DNA of 64,000 bases from Emcibacter sp. (GTDB lineage: Bacteria; Pseudomonadota; Alphaproteobacteria; Sphingomonadales; Emcibacteraceae), in contig NZ_OY776217.1 in NCBI RefSeq assembly GCF_963675455.1, positions 1,094,001 through 1,158,000 on the forward strand, in the 5' to 3' direction. Every line of letters starts with the position of its first letter. The first letter of the stretch is position 1. The translations under genes were made by a program, and so were the position numbers. Below the pieces are notes generated by a model. The model was given only the letters and a program-made list of their open reading frames with translations. It had not been told where the DNA came from and did not search any database. This document shows, in pieces, positions 17,347 through 27,442 of this stretch.

Positions 17347-19566
17347 ATGAAATCTGTTTTGTATTCGGGTGTTGCATCGATGGCTGTCGGCATCACCCTG
17401 ACCGGCAATGTGTCTGCAGCGGAAGCCACGTTCGATACAATTGATGGTATGGAAAGGATTCAGGTGATCGGCAAGAGCTCGGGGCGGGAGAAGATTCCCG
17501 GCTCGGCCCTGCGTCTCGGCAAGGAAGACCTGGAAGTTTTCAAATATGAAGATATCCTCCGCACCCTGCGCCTGGTGCCGGGGGTCAACATTCAGGAGGA
17601 AGACGGCTATGGTCTCCGGCCCAATATTGGTTTGCGCGGGTCCGGGGTGGAACGTTCCGCCAAAATTACCCTGATGGAAGATGGTGTGTTAATCGCGCCG
17701 GCTCCCTATGCGGCGCCTTCGGCCTATTATTTCCCGACAACAGCCCGGATGGAAGCGATCGAGGTACGCAAGGGTTCTGCAGCGGTTAAATTCGGCCCGC
17801 GTACCGTGGGCGGGGCGATTAATCTGGTCAGCCGGTCGATCCCGGAGGAGTTCTCGGGCTTCGCCGACGGCCGTATCGGTGAGGATGGCCTTTATACCCT
17901 GCATGGCGCTATAGGTGGGTCCGGTGACCATGTATCCGGGGTTGCCGAGTTTTTTCATTCCGAGAATGACGGTTTCAAGCATTTGCCAAACGGCGCCGAT
18001 ACCGGCTTTGAGGTCACGGATTTTATGGGCAAACTGCGTATCAGTTCCGACGAGGAGGCGTCAGTTCCCCAGTCCCTGGAATTTAAAGTTTCCAAGACGG
18101 ACGGTGATTCCAACGAGACCTATCTGGGCCTGACCGATGCGGACTTTGCCGCTGATCCCTATCAACGATATGCGGCCAGCGCGCTGGATAATATCGATAC
18201 AGACCACCAGCAGTTTCAGGTCACCCACACAGCTGATTTTGGCGGTGTGCAGGTGGTTACAGTGGCCTATTACAATGAATTCGAACGTGACTGGTTCAAA
18301 TTCCAGGATATTCGCAATGCAACGGTGTCCTCGTGCGGCAGCGGCAGTTACGTGCTGGCGAATCCGGTGGAATGTGTCACGGAACTGGCCTGGCTCAAAG
18401 GGGAAGCCGACAGCGCCGAGGGTGCTATTCGAATCCGTCACAACGCCCGCAGCTATGAAGCCAAGGGCATCCAGTCCCTTGTTGCCATTCCGTTCGAGAC
18501 CGGTACAGCTGATCATGATCTGGAATTTTCTGTCCGCTATCATGAGGATTTCGAAGACCGGCTGCAATATCATGAAAGCTTTACCATGATAGATGGCCAG
18601 CTTGTTTATGCCTCCGAGGATGAAATCGGTTCAGCCGGCAATCGCCTGGTCAGCGCCAATGCCTGGGCCTTTTTTGCCCAGGATACCATTTCGGCCGGTA
18701 ACTGGACCATTGTGCCGGGGGTGCGTTTTGAACGTATCCGCCTGAATCGTTCCGACTGGGCGGCGGGTGATGCAGATCGCACCGGAGCCCGGACAGACCG
18801 GGACGAAACCAGGGTGGATGCCTTCATTCCGGGTATCGGGATCAGTTACAGGGTGAATGATGGTCTCACGCTGACCGGCGGCCTCTATAAGGGTTTCAAT
18901 CCGCCGGGCGCCGGGAGCGCCGACGCCATTGAGGAAACAAGCCTGAATATAGAACTCGGGTTTGTCTATAAAACCGGCAGTTTCTATATGGAATCCATGG
19001 CATTCTATTCCGATTATGACAATATACTCGGCACCTGTACGGCCTCTGTCGGCTGTGAGGCTGGTGAAATAGGTGATCAGTTTAATGGCGGTAACGCCCG
19101 GATCCTGGGCCTCGAACTTGTGGGGGGATACGATATCGATGCAGGAGACGGCTGGACCGTTCCACTTCAGTTCAACTATACCTATACCGATGCGGAATTT
19201 TCCTCCAGCTTTGACAGCGAGTTCTGGGGCGATGTGGCGGACGGTGATGATTTCCCTTATTTGTCCGAACATCAACTCACTCTCAGTGTCGGTGTGGCTC
19301 ATGAGCGTTTCAGCGCCACGGCCCAGGTGAATTACGTTTCCGAGTCCCGTGCCCGGGCCGGCAGTGGTGACATCCCGGCAGATGAGAAAATCGATGGCCG
19401 GGTGGTTGTAGACCTTTCCGCTCATTATCAGCTTGTCAGGAATGTGGAGCTGTTTGCCAGTCTGCATAACCTGCTTGACGAAGTCTATTCCGTGGCCCGC
19501 CGCCCTATCGGCTTGCGCCCCGGCAAGCCACGGACGGCCGTTGGTGGCGTAAAGGTCAGTTTCTGA
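17347..19566 (+). CDS. TonB-dependent receptor, FecA-like
   Basis: 739-residue outer-membrane receptor. The signal peptide ends near NVSAA (about 25). The plug has MERIQVIGKSSGREK, then GYGLRPNIGLRG and VRKGSAAVKFGPRTVGGAINLVSR, a plug style seen in ferric citrate/FecA-type receptors. The barrel ends VKVSF. GGAG ahead of the ATG supports the start. It lies 282 bp after the amidotransferase gene with only a weak terminator between, so it may belong to the same transport and metabolism locus. A ligand such as a metal chelate or nitrogenous compound is an inference. Confidence 0.92.
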   Translation: MKSVLYSGVASMAVGITLTGNVSAAEATFDTIDGMERIQVIGKSSGREKIPGSALRLGKEDLEVFKYEDILRTLRLVPGVNIQEEDGYGLRPNIGLRGSGVERSAKITLMEDGVLIAPAPYAAPSAYYFPTTARMEAIEVRKGSAAVKFGPRTVGGAINLVSRSIPEEFSGFADGRIGEDGLYTLHGAIGGSGDHVSGVAEFFHSENDGFKHLPNGADTGFEVTDFMGKLRISSDEEASVPQSLEFKVSKTDGDSNETYLGLTDADFAADPYQRYAASALDNIDTDHQQFQVTHTADFGGVQVVTVAYYNEFERDWFKFQDIRNATVSSCGSGSYVLANPVECVTELAWLKGEADSAEGAIRIRHNARSYEAKGIQSLVAIPFETGTADHDLEFSVRYHEDFEDRLQYHESFTMIDGQLVYASEDEIGSAGNRLVSANAWAFFAQDTISAGNWTIVPGVRFERIRLNRSDWAAGDADRTGARTDRDETRVDAFIPGIGISYRVNDGLTLTGGLYKGFNPPGAGSADAIEETSLNIELGFVYKTGSFYMESMAFYSDYDNILGTCTASVGCEAGEIGDQFNGGNARILGLELVGGYDIDAGDGWTVPLQFNYTYTDAEFSSSFDSEFWGDVADGDDFPYLSEHQLTLSVGVAHERFSATAQVNYVSESRARAGSGDIPADEKIDGRVVVDLSAHYQLVRNVELFASLHNLLDEVYSVARRPIGLRPGKPRTAVGGVKVSF

Positions 19567-19697
19567 GGAAGAAACCGTCGGGGCTCGCCAGATAAACGGG
19601 ATATTCCCCAGATGCCGATAGACAAGTACACCGTGTATCTGTTAAATTTACGGGGATGTAATTCCTGTAAAATGACAGACAAGGGGGACTTGCCTGC

Positions 19698-20093
19698 ATG
19701 GCGACTGACCAGAATATTCCCGAGTTGAAGAAAAATCTGAATGAACTCCTTTCAGAGCTTCATGTGATTCTGTCCGAAAATAAAAACCAGCTTGAACAGG
19801 CCGAGATCAGGGATGACCTGCTGAAACTTCTTGCCTGGGCGGAAAGCGCCTATGCGGGCAGTGCCAGGGCGGAAAAGCTGCTGGAAGGCAAGGGTCCCGG
19901 CCTTGTGGATCAAATGAGGGACTGGATCGAGCTTGTGGGGAGGGAATATATGGATATGGAAGACGAAAGTCCCACAACCGCCCCCGCCGGTGAACCTGAC
20001 CCGCAGAAACTCTATGAAACGGCCGGCAAACTCGAAGAAGTGATTGAGACATTGTCTCATTTGAAGGAACAAGCCGAACGAAGCCAGAAATAA
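19698..20093 (+). CDS. Helical hypothetical protein
   Basis: 131 residues, strongly charged and helical, with heptad-like stretches at about 5-45 (LKKNLNELLSELHVILSENKNQLEQ) and 90-130. AAGGGGG at 19681-19687 supports the start. There is no signal peptide or membrane helix. A coiled-coil cytoplasmic role resembling small stress proteins is possible, but I recognise no family. The next gene starts 26 bp on and encodes a stress-type membrane protein, so the two are probably cotranscribed with the ZIP transporter. Confidence 0.7.
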   Translation: MATDQNIPELKKNLNELLSELHVILSENKNQLEQAEIRDDLLKLLAWAESAYAGSARAEKLLEGKGPGLVDQMRDWIELVGREYMDMEDESPTTAPAGEPDPQKLYETAGKLEEVIETLSHLKEQAERSQK

Positions 20094-20118
20094 CCTCTCT
20101 AACCGAAAGGAATGCAGG

Positions 20119-20688
20119 ATGACCGGGTCTGAAAAACATGTAAAAACCATTCTTGAAGCAGTTGGTGTATTTGATGATGTGAGAAGCCTGCAGGCGGCAG
20201 TGGATGATCTCCAGGAGCATGGCTTTATGCGACAGGAACTGAGTGTGCTGGCCGGGGATAAAGCCATTGAGGAAAAACTGGGTCACATCTACACGCGTGT
20301 TGAAGAGGCTGAGGATGATCCGGAAGCGCCGCGCACAATTTTTGTGCCGCTGGAAAATATCGGCGATGCGGAAGGCGCACTGATGGGCACACCGCTTTAT
20401 ATTGCCGCGACCTCGGCAACTGCAATCACCGTTGCTTCCGGCGGCACTGTTCTGGCGGCGATCCTGGCCGCCGCCGCCGCCGGCGCGGTGGGTGCCGCTA
20501 TCGGGACGATCCTGGCCGGCTTGGTGGCCAAGAACTATGCGGACGAAATTCAGGAGCATATTGACCACGGCGGGTTTCTGTTGTGGGTTAATCTGCGCTC
20601 TCCTGATTTGGGTGACAAGGCCCGCGAAATACTGGGCAAACATTCCGCCCATGATGTCCATCTTCATGAAATTCCGCTGGCCGGATGA
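20119..20688 (+). CDS. Membrane-associated protein resembling general-stress YflT-type proteins
   Basis: 189 residues. The N-terminal soluble domain (about 10-85) starts AVGVFDDVRSLQAAVDDLQEHGF, the pattern of the YflT/general-stress-17M fold that detects or buffers stress. A glycine/alanine-rich hydrophobic segment (about 95-140) suggests two membrane helices or a glycine-zipper insertion, and a soluble tail follows (HGGFLLWVNLR). The stop overlaps the ZIP transporter start by 4 nt. Its function is unknown; the coupling implies a link to metal transport or stress. Confidence 0.7.
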   Translation: MTGSEKHVKTILEAVGVFDDVRSLQAAVDDLQEHGFMRQELSVLAGDKAIEEKLGHIYTRVEEAEDDPEAPRTIFVPLENIGDAEGALMGTPLYIAATSATAITVASGGTVLAAILAAAAAGAVGAAIGTILAGLVAKNYADEIQEHIDHGGFLLWVNLRSPDLGDKAREILGKHSAHDVHLHEIPLAG

Positions 20689-21419
20689 TTGGGGCAGCCT
20701 TCTGGCCCCCGTTTATAGCGGGAATGCTGGCGGCCTGTGTGACAACGACCGGCCTGCTGGTGATCCGGCGGTTCGAAGACTGGGCAAACCGGAACAGTAT
20801 CTATTTCGCCAGTTTCGCGGCCGGCGTGCTGATTTCAGTGTCGTTTCTGCACATCGTTCCCCGCGCCATCGGCATGACAAGCCAGGCCCCGGTTTTCCTG
20901 CTTGTCGGCTATTTGATTCTCTATGCCTGCAATCGTTTCATTACGGCCTATGTCTGTGACAGTCCGGAAAGGGCCCGCTATGGCATCGGCCTGGTGCCCC
21001 TGCTGGGCATCGGGCTGCATTCCTTTATCGACGGCATGGTCTATAGCGTAACCTTTACGGTTAGTATCTTTACCGGGACCCTGGCGGCAGTCGGTATGAT
21101 CCTGCATGAGTTTCCCGAAGGGATTGTGACCTATGTTCTGTTGCGCAAAAGCGGCATAGGGGCGCGTCGCGCCTTTGTCTGGGCCTTTTTGGCCGCCGCG
21201 ATTACAACGCCGCTGGGGATGCTTGTTTCCTATCCCCTGATCAGCCGCATCGACGATATCGTGCTGGGTAACTGCCTGGCGCTTTCCGCCGGCGCCCTGA
21301 TCTATGTGGGGGCCAGCCACCTTTTGCCGCGGGTGGAAGCCCAGCCCGGAAGATACAGCTTTATCACCTTGCTGGCCGGGATTCTGGTGGCAGTTTTCAT
21401 TGTTCTTAGCGCCCTTTAA
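20685..21419 (+). CDS. ZIP-family divalent metal transporter
   Basis: 244 residues with about eight membrane helices. It carries the two signature metal-binding helices: HSFIDG (H112, D116) and HEFPEG (H141, E142, E145). These bind zinc, iron or manganese in the ZIP family, which moves cations into the cytosol. It overlaps the stress-type gene by 4 nt (ATGA), so expression is coupled. The cytoplasmic His-rich loop seen in many ZIPs is absent. Metal specificity cannot be judged from sequence alone. Confidence 0.9.
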   Translation: MIGAAFWPPFIAGMLAACVTTTGLLVIRRFEDWANRNSIYFASFAAGVLISVSFLHIVPRAIGMTSQAPVFLLVGYLILYACNRFITAYVCDSPERARYGIGLVPLLGIGLHSFIDGMVYSVTFTVSIFTGTLAAVGMILHEFPEGIVTYVLLRKSGIGARRAFVWAFLAAAITTPLGMLVSYPLISRIDDIVLGNCLALSAGALIYVGASHLLPRVEAQPGRYSFITLLAGILVAVFIVLSAL

Positions 21420-21537
21420 AGCACACTATAATCATGTATAATTAGTTAACGCTGTATTTACTAATATATTATATAAAACCATTCTAAGTTAGCATGAATT
21501 CACTAGCTTTTTTATAGTAATTAGTAGGAGTAGTGTG

Positions 21538-23412
21538 GTGTTTGGTAAACTAAAAAATAATATGGGCTATGCAAAGGGTGTCGGTCAGGCTGGGGATACG
21601 CTAAAGGCGCTGGCAAATTCCCAGGCCATAATCGAATTTACTCCTGAGGGGAAAATTCTGGATGCCAACCAGCTCTTTCTCGATGCAGTTGGTTATGATC
21701 TTTCCGAAATCAAAGGGCAGCATCACAGTATGTTTGTTTTGCCCGCCTACAGGGAAAGCGGTGACTATAAGAAATTCTGGGAAAACCTCAGGCAGGGCAA
21801 ACATCAGTCAGCAATTTTCAAACGTATCGGCCAGGGTGGCCATGAGATCTGGCTGCGGGCAAGCTATGTCCCGATAAAGAATTCTGCAGGCAAGGTCGTT
21901 AAGGTGGTGAAGTTCGCCACTGAAATTACCGAATTCCAGAACAACAATATTGATGCGGACGGCAAACTGAAGGCCTTGGACCGCGCCCAGGCGATTATTG
22001 AATTTGAGCTGGACGGGACAATCATCACCGCCAACGAGAATTTTCTGAAGACGATTGGCTACAGCCTGGAGGAAATCCGGGGAAAAAAACACGGCCTGTT
22101 TGTCGAGGAAAACTACCGCAACAGTCGGGACTACCAGACATTCTGGGAAGAACTGCGGGCCGGAAAACACAAGAGTGCTGAATATAAACGCATTGGCAAG
22201 GGCGGCAGGGAAATCTGGCTGCAGGCAACCTATAATCCGATCGTGGATGATGAGGGTGTTCCCTATAAGGTGGTCAAATTTGCCAGTGATATTACTGACC
22301 AAAAACTGCGCACCGCTGACCATGAGGGCAAGATCGATGCCCTGAACAAGGCCCAGGCGGTTATTGAGTTTGACCTGGAGGGAACCATTCTGACCGCCAA
22401 TGAAAATTTCCTGGCGGCAGTCGGTTATGGTCTTGGTGAAATCAAGGGCAAGCACCACAGCATGTTTGTGGAGGCAGAAGTCAAGTCCAGCGATGCCTAC
22501 AAAAAATTCTGGGAAGACCTGGCCCATGGCACTTTCCAGGCCGGGGAATATAAGCGTGTCGGCAAGGGCAGCAGGGAAATCTGGCTTCAGGCCACCTATA
22601 ACCCGATCCTTGATCCGGAAGGGCGCCCCTTCAAGGTTGTGAAATTTGCCACGGATATTACCAATATGATCAAAGCCCGGCAGGAACGGGAGCGTGTAGG
22701 AGCATTGGTAGATGAGAATCTCGACAAGATCCTCAGGACAGTCGGTGAGGCCAATGTGAAGGCCGGTTCGGCCGCCAGTGCCTCTACCCAGACCGATTCA
22801 ATGCTTCAGGTGGTGGCAGCTGCGGCCGAGGAACTGAATGCATCCATTCATGAAATCACCGAAAGTGTGACCCATGCCCGCAAGGCGGCGGATCAGACCT
22901 TCACCGAAACGGAATCCATCAATTCATCGACCATGGAACTGAGCGATGCGGCGGAAGCCATGAACCGGATCGTGGTCCTGATCGAGGATATCGCCTCGCA
23001 GATTAACCTGCTGGCGCTGAACGCCACGATCGAATCCGCCCGTGCCGGTGAAGCCGGAAAGGGCTTCGCCGTTGTCGCCGGTGAAGTGAAAAACCTGGCT
23101 ACGCAGGTGACTGATGCCATTGGTCAGATTTCCGGCGAAATCAATCGCATGCAGAATGTTTCCAGTGATGTGGTAACTCGCCTGGGTTCCATCAGTTCAT
23201 CAATCGGTGGTCTGCAGGATAATGTGAATGGTATTGCTGACGCCATTGAGGAACAGGGCGCGGCCACCCGTGATATTTCCTCCAACATGCAGACGGCGGC
23301 AACGGCCGTGGCGGACGTCAACCAGAACCTGAATGAATTGTCCGGGAATATTGATGTGTCCAACCGCTATGCCCAGGAAGGCATTGACCTTTACCGAAGT
23401 CTTCAACAGTAA
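21538..23412 (+). CDS. Soluble methyl-accepting chemotaxis protein with three PAS domains
   Basis: About 624-residue cytoplasmic chemoreceptor. Three tandem PAS/PAC units (about 25-138, 147-260, 268-383) precede a signalling domain (about 400-620) with the hairpin tip [23 protein letters not shown]. No membrane helix is present. The start is GTG: GGAG at 21527-21530 is 7 nt before the GTG at 21538 but only 4 nt before one at 21535, so 21538 is preferred. The PAS units share near-identical blocks ([22 protein letters not shown]), which points to recent duplication. PAS ligands in such receptors include haem or FAD, or redox sensing (Aer-like); none can be assigned. No che genes are nearby. Confidence 0.92.
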   Translation: MFGKLKNNMGYAKGVGQAGDTLKALANSQAIIEFTPEGKILDANQLFLDAVGYDLSEIKGQHHSMFVLPAYRESGDYKKFWENLRQGKHQSAIFKRIGQGGHEIWLRASYVPIKNSAGKVVKVVKFATEITEFQNNNIDADGKLKALDRAQAIIEFELDGTIITANENFLKTIGYSLEEIRGKKHGLFVEENYRNSRDYQTFWEELRAGKHKSAEYKRIGKGGREIWLQATYNPIVDDEGVPYKVVKFASDITDQKLRTADHEGKIDALNKAQAVIEFDLEGTILTANENFLAAVGYGLGEIKGKHHSMFVEAEVKSSDAYKKFWEDLAHGTFQAGEYKRVGKGSREIWLQATYNPILDPEGRPFKVVKFATDITNMIKARQERERVGALVDENLDKILRTVGEANVKAGSAASASTQTDSMLQVVAAAAEELNASIHEITESVTHARKAADQTFTETESINSSTMELSDAAEAMNRIVVLIEDIASQINLLALNATIESARAGEAGKGFAVVAGEVKNLATQVTDAIGQISGEINRMQNVSSDVVTRLGSISSSIGGLQDNVNGIADAIEEQGAATRDISSNMQTAATAVADVNQNLNELSGNIDVSNRYAQEGIDLYRSLQQ

Positions 23413-23436
23413 CCGGTCATCAAACAGACAACCTAA

Positions 23437-23465
23437 AAAAACGCCCGGAACTTCCAGGCGTTTTT
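23437..23465. terminator. Bidirectional terminator
   Basis: AAAAACGCC (23437-23445) pairs with GGCGTTTTT (23457-23465), and the loop has an inner GGAA/TTCC pairing. It serves the chemoreceptor and the convergent cyclase gene. Confidence 0.9.
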
Positions 23466-23493
23466 CTGTTGGTGGATCGGGGTATTAATCTGT

Positions 23494-24282
23494 TTATTTC
23501 TTCGGCGCCAGGGCGATAACGCGCAGCGGGCTGCCGGAACCGTCCTCCACTTTCAGCGGGCAGGCGATGATCACCGCGCCTTTGGCCGGCAGCAGGTCCA
23601 GGTTGGTCATGCACTGCAGGCCGTATTTGCCGGCGCCGTGCATATAATGGTGACAGGGATACTGGGGCTCAAAGGCAAAGGCCTGGCCGGCGTCGGTGCC
23701 GACACATTCGGTGCCGAAGCCAAGCACGTCTCGTTCGTTCACCATGAACAATGTTGCTTCGGTATCCGGACCCGGGGAATGGGCGCCGTCTGCCTGCATG
23801 TTGGTATAGTTGCCGGCCGGGGCCACCTTGCGCCAGTCGGAACGCAGGAACACCCAGGTGCCGGGTTCGATCTTGCCGTTCTTTTCCTCCCACTTGAGCA
23901 GGAAGTCTTTGGTCAGGATGAAACCCGGATCAGCGGCCACTTCCTTTGAACAGTCAATCACATTGACCGGGGCGATGAAATCCGTAAGCGGCATGGTGTC
24001 AACGGAGTTGTTGGGCAGGTCCTTGCCGGTGACCCAGTGAACAGGGGCGTCGAAATGGGTGCCGGTATGTTCGCTGAAGGAAAGATTGTGCCAGTACCAG
24101 GCCGGCCCGTTTTCATCATAGCGGGAAATCACTTCCTTTTTGAAGCCCCAGGCCTGTCCGAATTCTTCCGGCAGCTGAATGGTCGGATAGTCGGCCCGCA
24201 GGGTTTCCGTCAGGTCGATGACTTCAAGCGAGCCGGAGGCCAGCGCATTGACAAGCAGATCATTCACATTGGTTTCAGTCAT
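23494..24282 (-). CDS. Cyclase-family (kynurenine formamidase-like) hydrolase
   Basis: 262-residue metal-dependent hydrolase of the cyclase family. The signature HTGTHFDAPVHW supplies H72, H76, D78 and H82, with a further HGAG later. Relatives include KynB-type arylformamidase, which hydrolyses N-formylkynurenine, and isatin hydrolase. The gene stands divergent from the MarR/crotonase operon across a 279-bp AT-rich region. The context of aromatic and indole-type catabolism (indolepyruvate oxidoreductase at 28.7 kb) makes an aryl amide or lactam substrate plausible, but kynB itself is usually shorter. Confidence is in the family, not the substrate. Confidence 0.85.
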   Translation of the reverse strand: MTETNVNDLLVNALASGSLEVIDLTETLRADYPTIQLPEEFGQAWGFKKEVISRYDENGPAWYWHNLSFSEHTGTHFDAPVHWVTGKDLPNNSVDTMPLTDFIAPVNVIDCSKEVAADPGFILTKDFLLKWEEKNGKIEPGTWVFLRSDWRKVAPAGNYTNMQADGAHSPGPDTEATLFMVNERDVLGFGTECVGTDAGQAFAFEPQYPCHHYMHGAGKYGLQCMTNLDLLPAKGAVIIACPLKVEDGSGSPLRVIALAPKK

Positions 24283-24388
24283 ATTTCATTCCCATCCTGG
24301 TTTGTGTGTCTCCCCCCGTTGAAGGCGGGTTTTGACATTTTTCCGGTCTGGAGACAGGTCAAATGCCGATTTACTTTATTTATAAACT

Positions 24389-24414
24389 AAAATGGTTTTC
24401 CCTCGTACCATTTT
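24389..24414. promoter_or_regulatory. Candidate operator in divergent region
   Basis: AAAATGGT (24389-24396) and ACCATTTT (24407-24414) are exact inverted repeats with a 10-nt spacer. They lie between the cyclase and MarR genes. This is a plausible site for the adjacent MarR protein. Confidence 0.45.
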
Positions 24415-24561
24415 GTACAACTATAATAATATAGCCAATAATTGGATTTGACAAATTTTATTTTAATACTAAAATATATGACATATTGTACGGGATGGCT
24501 GGATCATTATCAAGTGGCCTTTTCCTTTTGACACACCAGCAAACGATGGGATACTCCGGGT

Positions 24562-25029
24562 ATGAATGAACAGGAAAGGAATATGAAAACCCTGCGCACC
24601 TGGCTTGCCCTGTTGCGGGCGTCCAACACTATAAAGAAGGATATCGATTCGAAGCTGCGGACGCAATTCGGTATATCCATTTCACGGTTTGACATTTTGT
24701 CAGCCCTGGAACGGGGTGGCCGGAACGGTCTCAGGGCCGGTGAATTGTCGCGCCAGCTTTTTGTCAGCGAAGGCAATACAACCCAGGTGATCGGCAAGCT
24801 GATACAGGAAGGGCTTGTCCTCAAGCGCAATGATGCCAGTGATGCCCGGGTGGTGATTTATTCCCTGTCCGATGAAGGCAAGGGGTTGTTCGAGGAAATG
24901 GCGGACAAGCACCGCAAATGGATCAATGAGACTTTCAGGGAATTTTCGGAAGACGATCTTTCCGTGCTGCAGGGACTGCTCGGTCAGTTGCCGCCGCTAA
25001 TGTCAAACAACGAAAAGGATGTGGCATGA
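24562..25029 (+). CDS. MarR-family transcriptional regulator
   Basis: 155-residue winged-helix regulator. The HTH includes [31 protein letters not shown] and the wing has the family's [13 protein letters not shown]. It heads a probable operon: its stop overlaps the crotonase start by 4 nt. Palindromes in the 279-bp upstream region are likely autoregulatory sites. Such regulators often respond to an aryl-CoA or phenolic ligand; the specific effector is unknown. Confidence 0.9.
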   Translation: MNEQERNMKTLRTWLALLRASNTIKKDIDSKLRTQFGISISRFDILSALERGGRNGLRAGELSRQLFVSEGNTTQVIGKLIQEGLVLKRNDASDARVVIYSLSDEGKGLFEEMADKHRKWINETFREFSEDDLSVLQGLLGQLPPLMSNNEKDVA

Positions 25030-25841
25030 GCCTTGACCCCAAAACATATAAACCCGAACATTTCCTCTGGCAGTTTGAGGATGGCGTCGGCCGGGTGGCG
25101 CTGAATGTGCCGTCCCAGAAAAACCCGCTGACTTTTGAGTCCTATGCGGAGCTCCGGGATTTCTTCCGCGAGCTGGTTTATATTGATGAAGTCAAGGCCA
25201 TTGTGTTCGGCAGCACCGACGGCAATTTCTGTTCGGGCGGTAACGTGCATGACATTATCGGCCCGCTGATCAAGATGGACATGATCGGGCTTTTGAAATT
25301 CACCCGCATGACCGGCGATCTGGTCAAGGCCATGCGCGGCTGTCCGCAGCCGATCATCGCGGCAGTAAACGGCATCAGCGCCGGGGCGGGTGCCATCATC
25401 GCCATGGCTTCCGATTTCCGTTATGCCACGCCGGAGGCGCAGACTGCTTTCCTGTTTAACCGGGTCGGACTGGCCGGCTGCGACATGGGCGCCTGTGCCA
25501 TATTGCCGCGCATCATCGGCCAGGGCCGGGCCAGTGAGCTTCTGTTTACCGGCCGGGCGCTGGGCGCCGAGGAAGGCGAGCGCTGGGGGTATTTCAACCG
25601 GGTCATCCCGGCTGACGAGATCGAGGAAGAAGCCATGAAGATGGCGCGCCGGCTGGCCAGCGGTCCCACTTTCGCCAATGGCATCACCAAGAATCAGTTG
25701 AATATGGAATGGGATATGAGCCTCGATACGGCCATCGAAGCCGAAGCCCAGGCCCAGGCCATCTGCATGCAGACCGAGGATTTCGCCCGCGCCTATCATG
25801 CTTTTGTGGCCAAGGAAAAACCGGTTTTCGAAGGGAATTGA
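25026..25841 (+). CDS. Crotonase-fold enoyl-CoA hydratase/isomerase family protein lacking both catalytic Glu
   Basis: 271-residue crotonase-fold enzyme that acts on an acyl-CoA thioester. The two oxyanion-hole segments are present ([21 protein letters not shown]). Against rat enoyl-CoA hydratase, the two catalytic glutamates align with Ile and a hydrophobic/Asn position, and the loop reads [10 protein letters not shown]. An Asp in this place is reminiscent of dehalogenase- or MenB-type crotonases. So it is probably not a plain hydratase; ring hydrolase, lyase or dehalogenase activity is possible. It overlaps the MarR gene and is followed 2 nt later by an acyl-CoA dehydrogenase gene. Confidence 0.88.
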   Translation: MSLDPKTYKPEHFLWQFEDGVGRVALNVPSQKNPLTFESYAELRDFFRELVYIDEVKAIVFGSTDGNFCSGGNVHDIIGPLIKMDMIGLLKFTRMTGDLVKAMRGCPQPIIAAVNGISAGAGAIIAMASDFRYATPEAQTAFLFNRVGLAGCDMGACAILPRIIGQGRASELLFTGRALGAEEGERWGYFNRVIPADEIEEEAMKMARRLASGPTFANGITKNQLNMEWDMSLDTAIEAEAQAQAICMQTEDFARAYHAFVAKEKPVFEGN

Positions 25842-25843
25842 CA

Positions 25844-27019
25844 ATGTCCGACCAAAGTTATCTCGACTGGCCGTTTTTCGAGGATCATCACCGCCAACTG
25901 GCCGCGGACCTGGATGCCTGGGCCTATGCCAATCTGCCGGCCATTGTCGATGCGGAAGGGGCCCACGGGAATGTGGATGACACTTGCCGCACGCTGGTGC
26001 GGGTGATGGGTGAGGCCGGCTGGCTGCGCTATGCGGTGCCGGCGGCTTACGGTGGCGTGCATGAGAATTTGGATGTACGTTCGCTGGCGCTGATCCGGGA
26101 AACCCTGGCCCGGCATTCCGGACTTGCTGACTTTGCCTTTGCCATGCAGGGGCTGGGCTCCGGCGCCATCAGCACTTTCGGCTCGGACGAGCTCAAGAAG
26201 GCCTATCTGCCCGATGTGGCCTCGGGAAAGAAGATCGCCGCCTTCGCCCTGTCTGAAACAGATGCGGGATCCGACGTGGCGGCCATGCAGACTTATGTGG
26301 AGCGGGACGGCGACGGTTTTGTGGTCAATGGGTCAAAGACCTGGATTTCAAACGGCGGCATTGCGGATTTCTATACTCTGTTCGCCCGCAACGGCAGGGA
26401 CGGCAAAAAGATGAGTGCCGTTGTTGTTGACAAGGACTGCGAGGGCTTCAGCATTGCCGACCGCATTGATGTGATCGCGCCACATCCGCTTGGCACTCTT
26501 GCTTTTGACAATTGTAAGGTTTCTGAAGATCGGCAGATCGGCAGTGATGACGAAGGCATGAAGATCGCGCTCGGCACCCTGGATATTTTCCGCACCACCG
26601 TCGGCGCGGCGGCGCTTGGCTTTGCCCGCCGGGCCCTGGACGACGCCACCGAACGGGCCATTAGCCGCAAAATGTTTGGCGCCACCCTGTCCGACCTGCC
26701 CATTGCCCAGGAAAGGCTGGCGGAAATGGCGCTGGATGTGGATGCTTCGGCGCTGTTGGTCTACCGCTCAGCCTGGGTCAAGGATGTCAAGAAAACCCGG
26801 GTCACCCGCGAGGCGGCCATGGCCAAGCTTTATGCCACCGATCAGGCCCAGCTTGTGATTGACAAGGCGGTGCAGCTTTTTGGTGGCCTTGGCGTGACTA
26901 AAGGCGTAAAGGTGGAAGAGCTCTATCGGGAAATCCGGGCTCTCAGGATTTACGAAGGCGCATCCGAGGTTCAGAAAATCGTGATCGCCAGACAGCATTT
27001 GCAGGATAATAAAAAGTAA
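25844..27019 (+). CDS. Acyl-CoA dehydrogenase
   Basis: 391-residue FAD enzyme introducing a 2,3 double bond into an acyl-CoA. The start at 25844 ([12 protein letters not shown]) lies 2 nt after the crotonase stop; a longer in-frame start at 25709 would overlap the crotonase gene and is rejected. Family blocks include [36 protein letters not shown] and the C-terminal [14 protein letters not shown]. The AGSD and YEG regions match short/medium-chain enzymes. It is probably cotranscribed with the crotonase, RidA-like and glutaryl-CoA-type dehydrogenase genes. Substrate unknown. Confidence 0.93.
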   Translation: MSDQSYLDWPFFEDHHRQLAADLDAWAYANLPAIVDAEGAHGNVDDTCRTLVRVMGEAGWLRYAVPAAYGGVHENLDVRSLALIRETLARHSGLADFAFAMQGLGSGAISTFGSDELKKAYLPDVASGKKIAAFALSETDAGSDVAAMQTYVERDGDGFVVNGSKTWISNGGIADFYTLFARNGRDGKKMSAVVVDKDCEGFSIADRIDVIAPHPLGTLAFDNCKVSEDRQIGSDDEGMKIALGTLDIFRTTVGAAALGFARRALDDATERAISRKMFGATLSDLPIAQERLAEMALDVDASALLVYRSAWVKDVKKTRVTREAAMAKLYATDQAQLVIDKAVQLFGGLGVTKGVKVEELYREIRALRIYEGASEVQKIVIARQHLQDNKK

Positions 27020-27032
27020 GAAAGTACAGAAT

Positions 27033-27428
27033 ATGAGAGAAGTTTTGCAGCCGGAAGGCTGGCCCCGGCCAAAGGGATATGCCAATGGTATCATGGCGAC
27101 GGGCAGGATGGTTTTTACCGCCGGTATAATCGGCTGGAACGAGCGGGAAGAGTTTGAGCATACTGACCTGGTCGGCCAGTTGCGGCAGGCCCTGATCAGC
27201 ACCAAAGCCGTCCTTGCGGAAGCCGGTGCAACGCCCGAGCATATTGTACGTATGACATGGTATATCACGGACAAGAAAGAATATACCGACAACCTTGCGG
27301 ACATCGGCGCCGTCTGGCGCGAGGTGCTGGGCAAGGTCTTTCCCTGCATGGCCTGTGTGCAGGTTGTCGCCCTGATCGAAGATGCAGCTAAAATTGAAAT
27401 TGAAACAACCGCAGTATTACCTGACTAA
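27033..27428 (+). CDS. RidA/YjgF-family protein without the catalytic arginine
   Basis: 131-residue YjgF/YER057c/UK114-family protein forming trimers. RidA proper deaminates reactive enamines using an Arg in PARxCVxV. Here the block reads FPCMACVQV, with Met at that position. It probably lacks imine deaminase activity, as in other Rid subgroups. Its location between two acyl-CoA dehydrogenase genes suggests that it acts on a pathway intermediate rather than on general amino-acid metabolism. Context and family are clear, function is not. Confidence 0.85.
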   Translation: MREVLQPEGWPRPKGYANGIMATGRMVFTAGIIGWNEREEFEHTDLVGQLRQALISTKAVLAEAGATPEHIVRMTWYITDKKEYTDNLADIGAVWREVLGKVFPCMACVQVVALIEDAAKIEIETTAVLPD

Positions 27429-27442
27429 AGCGAGAACATAAA

